From Streptomyces sp. NBC_00620 (GTDB taxonomy: Bacteria > Actinomycetota > Actinomycetes > Streptomycetales > Streptomycetaceae): a stretch of DNA of 64,000 nucleotides. This document shows positions 45,925 to 54,467 of the stretch, one piece after another. The DNA lies in assembly GCF_026341825.1 (NCBI RefSeq), contig NZ_JAPENY010000002.1:496001-560000 (forward strand), written 5' to 3'. Within the stretch, counting starts at the first letter, position 1. Each line of letters opens with the position of its first letter. A model generated the notes under the pieces. It saw only the letters and a list, made by a program, of their open reading frames with translations. It ran no database searches and had not been told where the DNA came from. The position numbers and the translations under genes were made by a program.

Positions 45925-47975
45925 CCCGCAAGGACCAGCCCACGTACCGTCATCGGCCACTGCGGTACCGGGCGTACGCGCAGTGTTCGGCTGCTGACGT
46001 CGGGCTTCAGGCCGAGCAGGGCGGACAGTACCGCCACCCCCGAGGCCGCCGACCAGCCCTGCGGGCGGCAGGCGGCCGGGTAGGCGAGCGGGGCGGGGGA
46101 GTCATCGGTGCGGGCGTCGCCCGCGTACAGCTCGGGCATGCGGTACGAGAAGTAGGTGGCGGCGTCCAGGAGGCCGTCCACGAGTTGGCTGGCCTCCTCG
46201 TGGCGGCCGGTCGCGCACAGGCCCTGTATGGCGATCGCGGTGTCGTGGGTCCACACCGAACCCCCGTGGTAGCTCAGCGGGTTGAAGCCGGGCACGGCGG
46301 CCGAGCGGCTGCGCAGTCCCCAGCCGGAGTTGAGCTTGTCGTCCGCCAGCCAGGCGGCGATATCGCCGGGGCCGTCGGGATCGAGGATGCCTGTTGACAG
46401 CAGCTGGCCCATGTTCGACGCCGGACCGCTCACCGGCGTGAGTCCCTGGCCCACGGCGATGGCCACGTAGCGTGACGCGGGGCCGTTCCGGGTGGGTATC
46501 CAGAAGGAGTCGGCGAAGCGTTTCCGAAGGGAATCCGCCCAGGCGAGCAGGCTTTGGGCGGCCTCGCGTTGGCCACGGCTGTTCAGCAGTGAGGCGAGGC
46601 CCACGGCAGCCTCGTACGCGTATCCCTGTACTTCGCAGAGAGCCAGTGGGGGTTCGATGTGCCTGCCCTCGGCGTCGCGTACCGCGTCGTCGCTGTCCTT
46701 CCATGACTGGTGGCGCAGGCCTCCGGCGCGCGGGTAGTAGCGCAGCAGGCCGTCCTCGTCGCGGCTGCTGGACTTCAGGACCCAGTCCATGGCGCGTTGC
46801 GCGTGGGGCAGCAGGGCGGTCACGTCCTCGTCGGACAGTCCCCAGTGCCAGGCCTCGACGAGCAGCGTCACGAAGAGCGGTGTGGCGTCCACCGATCCGT
46901 AGTAGTACGCGGGTAGGAACAGGCCGTGGCCGTGCTGGGCCTCCGCCGGACGCAGTTCGTGCAGGATCCGCCCCGGCGCTTCCTCGCGGTAGTGGTCGTG
47001 CACTCGCCCCTGTCGGCGGGCCAGTGCCCAGAGGGTGCCGCGGGCCAGGTCCGTGCCCAGCGGCAGCATCATCCGTGCCGACCAGATCGAGTCCCGGCCG
47101 AAGAGCGTGAGGTACCAGGGGCAGCCCGCGGCGATGAACTGGTCCTCGGGTCCGGTGTCGGCGGTGCGCTGAGGGTCGGCGAGGCGCAGCGCACGGAGAT
47201 CGCCGAGCCCCCGTCTGACCAGCCCCATGAGCCGCCGGTCGCCGGCGACCACCGGGTCGTTCCAGGGAGCGGGGGTGGTGGGGGCCACGGGGTGTCCCGG
47301 AGGTGTCGGCACCGCGCGGCCGGTGACGGCGAGTTCGACCTGCCAGCTCTCTCCCGGTCGCAGTACCACCAGGGGCCAGGTCATGGTTCCCCCTTCCGGG
47401 CCCCCGGAGGTCTCGGGCCTCGGGCCGGTCACGACGGTGATCCGGGCACGGCCGCTGGGGGAGCGCCAGGCGAGAGAGGCCCGGGCCGCCGCGCAGCGCA
47501 GTACCGGGCGGCTGTGCCCGCGCTTGACGTCGGCGATGTCCGCGAGGTCCGACGCGGCGGCCAGCTGTACGTGTAATCGGCGTTCGGCGGTGCCGATGTT
47601 GCGCAGGGATATGGTCTCGCCGCTGCCTGCGGTGCGGATGCGCTCGACGATCAGCGTCGGGTCGTCGGTCCGGTCCCGTGGGTAGCGGTGGACGGCGGTG
47701 AACCTGACCTGGTGCGGGCCCAGGGGCTGGACACCTATGGGTTCGGGTTCGCGCTCGTCCAGGAGCAGGCAGAGCGTGTGCAGCAGACGGCGGTCGTGGT
47801 CGTAGAAGCCCTCTGCCCGTATGCCTCTCAGCTGCCCGTCACGGGACGAAGCGGCGAAGGCCGGGGCGGCGACACAGAAGACGACGTCGTGCAGCAGCGG
47901 TTGTAGAGCACGCTGACTCGAAGCTTCCACGGACTCGAACACGGAGCGTCTCTTCCCACTCCGTACGAACGTCAC
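45840..47975 (-). CDS. Amylo-alpha-1,6-glucosidase / glycogen-debranching-like glycoside hydrolase
   Basis: The 711-residue protein has an N-terminal beta-sandwich of the GDE_N type (about residues 25-230; FYDHDRRLLHTLCLLLDERE) and a C-terminal (alpha/alpha)6 toroid with FGRDSIWSARMM near residue 290, EVQGYAYEA, and YHGGSVWTHDTAIA. Such enzymes debranch glycogen-like polymers or trim alpha-glucosides. The GTG at 47975 is the listed start; GTG 47942 (VFESVEAS), with GGGAAGAG seven bases upstream, is an equally good choice. No signal peptide, so cytoplasmic. It converges on the GT4 gene with an 85-bp overlap. Confidence 0.88.
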   Translation of the reverse strand: MTFVRSGKRRSVFESVEASSQRALQPLLHDVVFCVAAPAFAASSRDGQLRGIRAEGFYDHDRRLLHTLCLLLDEREPEPIGVQPLGPHQVRFTAVHRYPRDRTDDPTLIVERIRTAGSGETISLRNIGTAERRLHVQLAAASDLADIADVKRGHSRPVLRCAAARASLAWRSPSGRARITVVTGPRPETSGGPEGGTMTWPLVVLRPGESWQVELAVTGRAVPTPPGHPVAPTTPAPWNDPVVAGDRRLMGLVRRGLGDLRALRLADPQRTADTGPEDQFIAAGCPWYLTLFGRDSIWSARMMLPLGTDLARGTLWALARRQGRVHDHYREEAPGRILHELRPAEAQHGHGLFLPAYYYGSVDATPLFVTLLVEAWHWGLSDEDVTALLPHAQRAMDWVLKSSSRDEDGLLRYYPRAGGLRHQSWKDSDDAVRDAEGRHIEPPLALCEVQGYAYEAAVGLASLLNSRGQREAAQSLLAWADSLRKRFADSFWIPTRNGPASRYVAIAVGQGLTPVSGPASNMGQLLSTGILDPDGPGDIAAWLADDKLNSGWGLRSRSAAVPGFNPLSYHGGSVWTHDTAIAIQGLCATGRHEEASQLVDGLLDAATYFSYRMPELYAGDARTDDSPAPLAYPAACRPQGWSAASGVAVLSALLGLKPDVSSRTLRVRPVPQWPMTVRGLVLAGQRLTVEVDREGEARVSGLPEGWRVSPL

Positions 47976-48017
47976 TCCCGCGAGACGGCAGGACGGCCGG
48001 ACGCCGTTCTCCCCCGG

Positions 48018-48060
48018 GGGGCGTCACTCCCACGCGGTTCCCTCAGGGGCGTCACTCCCA
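48018..48060. repeat. Direct repeats at the end of the ABC permease gene
   Basis: GGGGCGTCACTCCCA occurs at 48018-48032 and 48046-48060, period 28; the second copy includes the permease stop codon. A third partial copy (GTCACTCCCGC) covers the hydrolase GTG start at 47971-47981. It looks like serial duplication of the gene end. Confidence 0.82.
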
Positions 48061-48828
48061 GCGGAAGAACTTCCCCGCCGCCCCCAGCCCCACGACCGCC
48101 CACACCGCCAGGATCCCCAGGTCCCCCCACGGCATCCCCGCCCCGTGCTGCAGCACATCCCGCAACCCGTCCGACAGGGCCGAGATCGGCAGCAGGCCGA
48201 GGGCGTCCTGGGCGCCGGAGGGGAACTTGTCGAGGGGGACGATCACGCCGCCGCCGACGAGGAGGAGCAGGAAGACCAGGTTCGCGGCGGCCAGGGTGGC
48301 CTCCGCCTTCAGGGTGCCGGCCATCAGCAGGCCGAGGCCCGAGAAGGCGGCGGTGCCGAGGATCAGGAGGAGCAGGACGGCGAGGGGGTTGCCGTGCGGG
48401 GACCAGCCGAGGGCGAGGGCGATCACCGTCAGCAGGAGCACCTGGAGGATCTCCGTGACCAGGACCGACGCCGTCTTCGCGGTCATCAGGCCCCAGCGGG
48501 GGAGCGGCGAGGCGGCGAGCCGCTTCAGGACGCCGTAGCGGCGCTCGAAGCCCGTCGCGATCGCCTGGCCCGTGAACGCCGTCGACATCACGGCGAGCGC
48601 GAGGATGCCGGGGGCCAGGAAGTCGACCGCCTTGCCGGAACCCGTGTCGACGATGTCCACCGCGCTGAACAGGACCAGCAGGAGTGTGGGGATGACGACC
48701 GTGAGAAGGAGCTGCTCGCCGTTGCGGAGCAGCATCTTCGTCTCGAGGACGGCCTGTGTGGCGATCATCCGGGGGAGCGGGGCCGCCCCGGGCTTCGGGG
48801 TGTACGTACCGGCGGTGGCGGTGGTCAC
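48052..48828 (-). CDS. ABC-2 type transporter permease
   Basis: This 258-residue membrane protein has six hydrophobic segments (for example LLLTVVIPTLLLVLFSAVDI and LLLTVIALALGW) and the ABC-2 family loop GFERRYGVLKRLAASPLPR. With the upstream ATPase it forms a DrrAB-like exporter for drugs, lipids or polysaccharide precursors. The GTG at 48828 overlaps the ATPase stop (GTGA). The substrate cannot be inferred. Confidence 0.92.
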   Translation of the reverse strand: MTTATAGTYTPKPGAAPLPRMIATQAVLETKMLLRNGEQLLLTVVIPTLLLVLFSAVDIVDTGSGKAVDFLAPGILALAVMSTAFTGQAIATGFERRYGVLKRLAASPLPRWGLMTAKTASVLVTEILQVLLLTVIALALGWSPHGNPLAVLLLLILGTAAFSGLGLLMAGTLKAEATLAAANLVFLLLLVGGGVIVPLDKFPSGAQDALGLLPISALSDGLRDVLQHGAGMPWGDLGILAVWAVVGLGAAGKFFRWE

Positions 48829-49748
48829 GAACGCAGCTCCTTGCCGGTCAGTTCCAAGAACACGTCTTCGAGTGTGTGGCGTTCGACGGAGATCTTCTCC
48901 GGCATCACCCCGTGCTGTGCGCACCAGGAGGTGACCGTCGCGAGCAGCTGCGGGTCGACCTTGCCGCCGACCCGGTACGAGCCCGGCGTCAGCTCCGCCG
49001 CCGTACTGTCCGCGGGGAGCGCCTTGAGCAGGGAGGCCACGTCGAGCCCTGGACGGCCGCTGAAGCGCAGGGTGTTCTCGGCGCCGCCGCGGCACAGTTC
49101 GTCGGGGGTGCCCTGGGCGATGACCTTGCCCGCGTCGATGATCGCGACGTCGTCCGCGAGCTGTTCCGCCTCGTCCATGTGGTGCGTGGTGAGGATGACC
49201 GAGACACCGTCGGTGCGCAGGTCGCGGACCAGGTCCCAGGTGGCCCGGCGGGCCTGCGGGTCGAGCCCCGCCGTCGGCTCGTCGAGGAAGACCAGCTCGG
49301 GGCGGCCGACCACGGCCATCGCCAGCGCGAGGCGCTGCTGCTGGCCGCCTGACAGCCGCCGGTACGTCGTACGGCCGCAGCTTTCGAGACCGAGCCGTTC
49401 GATGAGCGCGTCCACGTCGAGCGGGTGCGCGTGCAGTTTCGCCACGTGGCGCAGCATCTCGTCGGCCCGTGCGCCCGAGTAGACGCCGCCGGACTGGAGC
49501 ATGACGCCGATCCGCGGGCGCAGCTGCCCGGCCTGCCGGACCGGGTCGAGGCCCAGGACGCGCACGGTGCCGGAGTCCGGCTTCCGGTACCCCTCGCAGG
49601 TCTCGACCGTGGTCGTCTTGCCTGCGCCGTTGGGGCCGAGCACGGCGGTGATGCCCGCCTTGGCGACCAGGTCGAGGCCGTCCACCGCGGTCTTCCTGCC
49701 GTACCTCTTCACCAAGGCCTGGACCTGGACCACGGGCTCGCTTCGCAT
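48825..49748 (-). CDS. ABC transporter ATP-binding protein (DrrA-like)
   Basis: The 307-residue ATPase has Walker A GPNGAGKTTT, signature LSGGQQQRLALAMA, Walker B LVFLDEPTAGLDP and switch TTHHMDEAE, then a C-terminal extension typical of DrrA-type exporters. ATG 49748 is the first start without running into the neighbour. No clear ribosome-binding site is present, and TAGACT lies about 12 bases upstream of the ATG, so a leaderless transcript is likely. It overlaps its permease by four bases and diverges from nothing; the acetyltransferase gene lies just upstream in the same direction. Confidence 0.94.
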   Translation of the reverse strand: MRSEPVVQVQALVKRYGRKTAVDGLDLVAKAGITAVLGPNGAGKTTTVETCEGYRKPDSGTVRVLGLDPVRQAGQLRPRIGVMLQSGGVYSGARADEMLRHVAKLHAHPLDVDALIERLGLESCGRTTYRRLSGGQQQRLALAMAVVGRPELVFLDEPTAGLDPQARRATWDLVRDLRTDGVSVILTTHHMDEAEQLADDVAIIDAGKVIAQGTPDELCRGGAENTLRFSGRPGLDVASLLKALPADSTAAELTPGSYRVGGKVDPQLLATVTSWCAQHGVMPEKISVERHTLEDVFLELTGKELRS

Positions 49749-49759
49749 GAGGAGCAAGT

Positions 49760-50596
49760 CTAGGGACGCGTCCGGGGCTCCCGGGCGCGGGGTGCCGCAT
49801 CCACGTACGGCTCCCGCGGCCGGTGCAGCGCGAGCCACCGCTCCGCGTACGCCACGGCGTCGGCCACCGGGAACAGCCGTGTATCGGCCGCGCCCACCCG
49901 GCCCCGTACGACGGGACGGTCGCGTTCGAAGTCGGAGCCCAGCTCGTCGAAGCGCTCGGAGCTGATCGACACCTCCGTCACCTCCTCCCAGCCGCCCGCG
50001 GCCGGCCGGCCCACCTCGACCAGCGGCGACGGAATCCGGTATTCGGCCAGGTGGAAGGCGGTGCACGCGTCGTACCCCGCGCCCAGCAGCAGCACCCGGG
50101 CGCCCATCTCCTCAAGGCGGGCCAGCGGGCTGCGCTCCCCGAGGCGGCAGTCCGGCGCGTGGCCCTCGACGACCGCCGCCGCGCCCGGGCCGATCGCCGC
50201 GAACGAGGTCTGCGGGTGCGCGCTGCGCAGGGCGCCGGGCCAGTTGCGTACGGTCTCCGGGATCACGCCGACCCCGCGTGCGGGAGTGACGAGGGGGTCG
50301 TACGCGGGCATCGCCGCCCGGATGGCCGGCCACCATTCCTCGGGTACCGGCGGATTGCTCCACAGCGCCGGGTCGGAGAGGTCGCCGGACTGGGTGGGGA
50401 CCACCAGGGTTCCGTCGGGGCCGAGGGTGTCGAGCAGTCCCTGGACGACGGCGACGGCTCCGCCGCAGACCCAGCCGGGGGAGCTGAGCGAGGAGTGCAG
50501 AAGGAGCGTTTCACCCGGCCGTACACCTAACGACTGCAGCTGTGCCGAGACTGTGTCGCGGGTGACGAGTGGGCCGGTGGGAGGGGGTGTCGGCAT
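49760..50596 (-). CDS. AAC(3)-family aminoglycoside N-acetyltransferase-like protein
   Basis: The 278-residue protein belongs to the Antibiotic_NAT family. Conserved features are LLHSSLSSPGWVCGGA, HPQTSFAAIG, and GERSPLARLEEMGARVLLLG followed by the FHLAEYR segment that holds the acetyl-CoA site. It may inactivate an aminoglycoside by 3-N-acetylation, or act in a biosynthetic pathway; many chromosomal members have no known drug. The ATG at 50596 is preferred over ATG 50650. It is only 11 bp upstream of the ABC exporter, so co-transcription, and a resistance role, are plausible. Confidence 0.87.
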   Translation of the reverse strand: MPTPPPTGPLVTRDTVSAQLQSLGVRPGETLLLHSSLSSPGWVCGGAVAVVQGLLDTLGPDGTLVVPTQSGDLSDPALWSNPPVPEEWWPAIRAAMPAYDPLVTPARGVGVIPETVRNWPGALRSAHPQTSFAAIGPGAAAVVEGHAPDCRLGERSPLARLEEMGARVLLLGAGYDACTAFHLAEYRIPSPLVEVGRPAAGGWEEVTEVSISSERFDELGSDFERDRPVVRGRVGAADTRLFPVADAVAYAERWLALHRPREPYVDAAPRAREPRTRP

Positions 50597-50638
50597 GGTT
50601 CGGCAGTGTCCCCGAGTGTCTGTCCTGACGCCAGTGAA

Positions 50639-50686
50639 TTGATCGATCAAAGATCGTTTCTGCAGGTCAGCTTAGGTATACCTAAG
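50639..50686 (+). promoter_or_regulatory. Palindromic sites upstream of sufR
   Basis: CTTAGGTATACCTAAG (50671-50686) is a perfect 16-bp palindrome about 70 bp before the sufR start. Its half sites TTAGGT/ACCTAA resemble those of the actinobacterial iron box, but the centre is shorter. A second perfect palindrome, TTGATCGATCAA, is at 50639-50650. Either could bind SufR or an iron regulator such as DmdR. Confidence 0.6.
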
Positions 50687-50756
50687 TGATGCACGGCACC
50701 GTCCACGCCTCGGGCGCGGCTTGTCAGGCTCTGAGGAATTACGCAACAATGGCGTT

Positions 50757-51479
50757 GTGAAAAACGTTGGCGAGGCTCCACAGGAGGAACTCGCGACCGG
50801 GGAGCGCTCCACGCGCAACCGGCTCGTGCGCTCCGTCCTGGACCACGGCCCGTCGACGGTGGCCGACCTCGCCGGACGGCTGGGACTGACCCACGCCGCC
50901 GTACGCCGGCATCTCGACGCACTCGTCGCCGACGACATCGTGGAAGCACGTGAGCAGCGGGTCTACGGAGCGCGCACGCGCGGCCGCCCCGCCAAGGTCT
51001 TCGCCCTGACCGACTGCGGCCGGGACGCCTTCGACCAGTCCTACGACAAGCTCGCCGCGGACGCCCTGCGCTGGATCGCAGAGCGCGAGGGCGGGGACGA
51101 GGCGGTCGTTGCCTTCGCCCGCGCCAGGATCGCCGCACAGGCGGGCGCCTACCGCACGGCCATAGAGGCCGCCGCCCCCGAGAAGCGCACCGAAGCCCTG
51201 GCCAAGGCCCTGAGCGAGGACGGGTACGCTGCTACGGCGCGAAGCGCACCGGTCGGCGAGCAGCTCTGCCAGCACCACTGCCCGGTCGCCCATGTCGCCG
51301 AGCAGTTCCCGCAGCTGTGCGAGGCGGAGACCGAGATCTTCTCGCAGTTGCTCGGCACCCATGTGCAGCGGCTGGCGACCATCGCCCACGGCGACGGCGT
51401 ATGCACCACGTTCATCCCCAAGATTTCCAAGACAGCACCTAACGCATCTGCAAGTACCGCCGGGAGGAACCCCGCATGA
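50757..51479 (+). CDS. sufR: Iron-sulfur-sensing regulator SufR
   Basis: SufR is a DeoR/ArsR-like repressor that carries an Fe-S cluster and represses the suf operon when clusters are plentiful. The 240-residue protein has an N-terminal winged HTH (VADLAGRLGLTHAAVRRHLDAL) and a C-terminal Cys set, C171, C175, C188 and C216, with C175-x12-C188-x27-C216 matching the SufR spacing. The GTG at 50757 is preferred over ATG 50721, as upstream codons are unconserved; no clear ribosome-binding site is seen, so it may be leaderless. It overlaps sufB by ATGA and is thus cotranscribed with its targets. Confidence 0.93.
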   Translation: MKNVGEAPQEELATGERSTRNRLVRSVLDHGPSTVADLAGRLGLTHAAVRRHLDALVADDIVEAREQRVYGARTRGRPAKVFALTDCGRDAFDQSYDKLAADALRWIAEREGGDEAVVAFARARIAAQAGAYRTAIEAAAPEKRTEALAKALSEDGYAATARSAPVGEQLCQHHCPVAHVAEQFPQLCEAETEIFSQLLGTHVQRLATIAHGDGVCTTFIPKISKTAPNASASTAGRNPA

Positions 51480-52900
51480 CGCTCCCCATCGAGGAGACTG
51501 CCCACCCCGAGCTCGACGGGCTGGGCAACTACGAATACGGCTGGGCCGACTCCGACGTGGCCGGTTCCTCTGCCAAGCGAGGGATCAACGAGGACGTCGT
51601 CCGCGACATCTCCCAGAAGAAGTCCGAGCCGGAGTGGATGACCAAGCTCCGTCTCAAGGGCCTGCGCCTGTTCGAGAAGAAGCCCATGCCGAACTGGGGC
51701 TCGGACCTGTCGGGCATCGACTTCGACAACATCAAGTACTTCGTGCGCTCCACGGAGAAGCAGGCGGAGTCCTGGGAGGACCTGCCCGAGGACATCAAGA
51801 ACACGTACGACAAGCTCGGCATCCCGGAGGCGGAGAAGCAGCGCCTCGTCGCCGGTGTCGCGGCCCAGTACGAGTCCGAGGTCGTCTACCACCAGATCAA
51901 CGAAGAGCTCGAGGCGCAGGGTGTCATCTTCATGGACACCGACACCGCGCTGAAGGAGCACCCGGAGCTCTTCAAGGAGTACTTCGGGACCGTCATCCCG
52001 GTCGGTGACAACAAGTTCGCGTCGCTGAACAGCGCCGTGTGGTCCGGCGGCTCCTTCATCTACGTGCCGAAGGGCGTGCACGTCGAGATCCCGCTCCAGG
52101 CCTACTTCCGTATCAACACGGAGAACATGGGCCAGTTCGAGCGGACGCTGATCATCGTCGACGAGGGCGCCTATGTGCACTACGTCGAGGGTTGTACGGC
52201 GCCGATCTACTCCTCGGACTCCCTGCACTCCGCGGTGGTCGAGATCATCGTGAAGAAGGGCGGCCGCTGCCGCTACACGACCATCCAGAACTGGTCGAAC
52301 AACGTCTACAACCTGGTCACCAAGCGCGCCGTGGCGTACGAGGGCGCGACCATGGAGTGGATCGACGGCAACATCGGCTCCAAGGTCACCATGAAGTACC
52401 CGGCCGTCTACCTGATGGGCGAGCACGCCAAGGGCGAGACCCTGTCCATCGCCTTCGCGGGCGAGGGGCAGCACCAGGACGCCGGCTCCAAGATGGTCCA
52501 CATGGCGCCGAACACCTCCTCCAACATCGTGTCGAAGTCCGTGGCACGCGGTGGCGGTCGTACGTCCTACCGCGGTCTCGTCGAGATCGGCGAGGGCGCC
52601 CACGGCTCCAAGTCGAACGTGCTGTGCGACGCGCTGCTCGTCGACACCATCTCCCGCTCCGACACGTACCCGTACGTCGACGTCCGTGAGGACGACGTGT
52701 CCATGGGCCACGAGGCGACCGTCTCCAAGGTCAGCGACGACCAGCTCTTCTACCTGATGAGCCGGGGCATGACCGAGTTCGAGGCGATGGCGATGATCGT
52801 GCGCGGCTTCGTCGAGCCGATCGCCAAGGAGCTGCCCATGGAGTACGCACTTGAGCTCAACCGGCTGATCGAGCTCCAGATGGAGGGCGCTGTCGGCTAA
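51476..52900 (+). CDS. sufB: Fe-S cluster assembly scaffold SufB
   Basis: SufB is the scaffold on which Fe-S clusters form, in a complex with SufC and SufD. The 474-residue protein shows SSTRINTENMGQFERTLII-type core (residues near 200-220), AVVEIIVKKGGRCRYTTIQNW, SGGSFIYVPKGVHVEIPLQA and the C-terminal MTEFEAMAMIVRGFVEPI. Length is standard. Its start overlaps the sufR stop; a 58-bp gap separates it from sufD. Confidence 0.98.
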   Translation: MTLPIEETAHPELDGLGNYEYGWADSDVAGSSAKRGINEDVVRDISQKKSEPEWMTKLRLKGLRLFEKKPMPNWGSDLSGIDFDNIKYFVRSTEKQAESWEDLPEDIKNTYDKLGIPEAEKQRLVAGVAAQYESEVVYHQINEELEAQGVIFMDTDTALKEHPELFKEYFGTVIPVGDNKFASLNSAVWSGGSFIYVPKGVHVEIPLQAYFRINTENMGQFERTLIIVDEGAYVHYVEGCTAPIYSSDSLHSAVVEIIVKKGGRCRYTTIQNWSNNVYNLVTKRAVAYEGATMEWIDGNIGSKVTMKYPAVYLMGEHAKGETLSIAFAGEGQHQDAGSKMVHMAPNTSSNIVSKSVARGGGRTSYRGLVEIGEGAHGSKSNVLCDALLVDTISRSDTYPYVDVREDDVSMGHEATVSKVSDDQLFYLMSRGMTEFEAMAMIVRGFVEPIAKELPMEYALELNRLIELQMEGAVG

Positions 52901-52958
52901 ACGCCGATCGCCGTCCCCGTCAAGCCACTCACGCAAGAAAGCGAGCAGACCGACAGCC

Positions 52959-54140
52959 ATGGCTGAGGCTCAGAACATTCCGGTGGGGTCCACCACCGCC
53001 GGCCAGATCGCGGTGGCCGCCGAGTCGACCGTCGCCACGCGCATGAGCGCGCCCCCGTCCTTCGACGTGGCGGACTTCCCCGTCCCCCACGGCCGTGAGG
53101 AGGAGTGGCGGTTCACGCCGCTGGAGCGGCTGCGCGGGCTGCACGACGGCACCGCGGTCGCCACCGGCGACGGCCTGAAGGTCGACATCGAGGCGCCCGA
53201 GGGCGTCCTCGTGGAGACCGTCGGCCGTGACGACGTCCGGCTCGGCAAGGCCGGCACCCCGGTGGACCGGATCGCCGCCCAGGCGTACTCGGCGTTCGAG
53301 AAGGCCGGTGTCGTCACCGTCCCCAAGGAGACGGTGCTCACCGAGCCGATCCGCATCGCCGTGCACGGCGAGGGCGGGGTCGCCTACGGCCACCAGGTCA
53401 TCGAGCTGGGAGCCTTCGCCGAGGCCGTCGTCGTCATCGACCACACCGGTGACGCGGTCCTCGCCGCCAACGTCGACTACATCCTGGGCGACGGCGCCAA
53501 GCTCACCGTCGTCTCCGTCCAGGACTGGGACGACAAGGCCGTGCACGTGGCCCAGCACAACGCGCTGATCGGCCGGGACGCCACGTTCAAGTCGTTCGTG
53601 GTCACCTTCGGCGGCGATCTCGTACGCCTGCACCCGCGCGTCGCGTACGCCGGCCCCGGCGGCGAGGCCGAGCTCTTCGGCCTGTACTTCACGGACGCCG
53701 GCCAGCACCAGGAGCACCGCCTCCTGGTCGACCACAACGCCCCGCACTGCAAGTCGAACGTCGCCTACAAGGGCGCGCTCCAGGGCGAGGGCGCCCACTC
53801 GGTGTGGATCGGTGACGTCCTCATCGAGGCCACGGCCGAGGGCACGGACACCTACGAGATGAACCGGAACCTGGTTCTGACCGACGGCGCCCGGGTGGAC
53901 TCCGTGCCGAACCTGGAGATCGAGACCGGCGAGATCGTCGGCGCGGGTCACGCGTCCGCGACCGGCCGCTTCGACGACGAGCAGCTCTTCTACCTGATGG
54001 CCCGCGGCATCCCGGCCGACGAGGCCCGCCGACTGGTCGTCCGCGGCTTCTTCGCCGAGCTGGTCCAGCAGATCCGGGTCGACGACATCCAGGAGCGCCT
54101 TCTCGCCAGGATCGACGAGGAGCTGGAGGCGTCGGTCTGA
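52959..54140 (+). CDS. sufD: Fe-S cluster assembly protein SufD
   Basis: SufD partners SufB and helps iron delivery to the scaffold. The 393-residue protein has the C-terminal SufBD core, including PHCKSNVAYKGALQGEGAHS and DEARRLVVRGFFAELVQQI. The N-terminal third is less conserved. Its stop overlaps the next start (TGATG). Confidence 0.97.
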   Translation: MAEAQNIPVGSTTAGQIAVAAESTVATRMSAPPSFDVADFPVPHGREEEWRFTPLERLRGLHDGTAVATGDGLKVDIEAPEGVLVETVGRDDVRLGKAGTPVDRIAAQAYSAFEKAGVVTVPKETVLTEPIRIAVHGEGGVAYGHQVIELGAFAEAVVVIDHTGDAVLAANVDYILGDGAKLTVVSVQDWDDKAVHVAQHNALIGRDATFKSFVVTFGGDLVRLHPRVAYAGPGGEAELFGLYFTDAGQHQEHRLLVDHNAPHCKSNVAYKGALQGEGAHSVWIGDVLIEATAEGTDTYEMNRNLVLTDGARVDSVPNLEIETGEIVGAGHASATGRFDDEQLFYLMARGIPADEARRLVVRGFFAELVQQIRVDDIQERLLARIDEELEASV

Positions 54141-54460
54141 TGGTCACGTTCGTACGCGCCTGTGGGCTGAGCGAGCTGGAGGAGGACACCCCGAAACGGG
54201 TGGAACTCGACGGCACGCCGGTCTCGGTCGTGAAGACAGAGGGCGAGGTGTTCGCGATCAACGACATCTGCTCGCACGCGAACGTCTCGCTCTCCGAGGG
54301 CGAGGTGGAGGACTGTCAGATCGAGTGCTGGCTGCACGGCTCCAGCTTCGACCTCCGCACCGGCAAGCCGTCCGGCCTTCCCGCGACGCGCCCCGTCCCC
54401 GTATACCCCGTAAAGATCGAAGGGGACGACGTGCTCGTCTCCCTCACCCAGGAGTCCTGA
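54140..54460 (+). CDS. Rieske-type ferredoxin in the suf operon
   Basis: This 106-residue protein is a small soluble Rieske ferredoxin. The ligands are CSH (C-x-H) and CWLH (C-x-x-H). The two disulfide Cys of high-potential Rieske proteins are missing, which suggests a low-potential ferredoxin like those of dioxygenases. It sits between sufD and sufC and is coupled to sufD, so it probably serves the SUF machinery as an electron donor or cluster carrier (inference). The same position is typical in actinobacteria. Confidence 0.93.
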   Translation: MVTFVRACGLSELEEDTPKRVELDGTPVSVVKTEGEVFAINDICSHANVSLSEGEVEDCQIECWLHGSSFDLRTGKPSGLPATRPVPVYPVKIEGDDVLVSLTQES

Positions 54461-54467
54461 GGAACCC

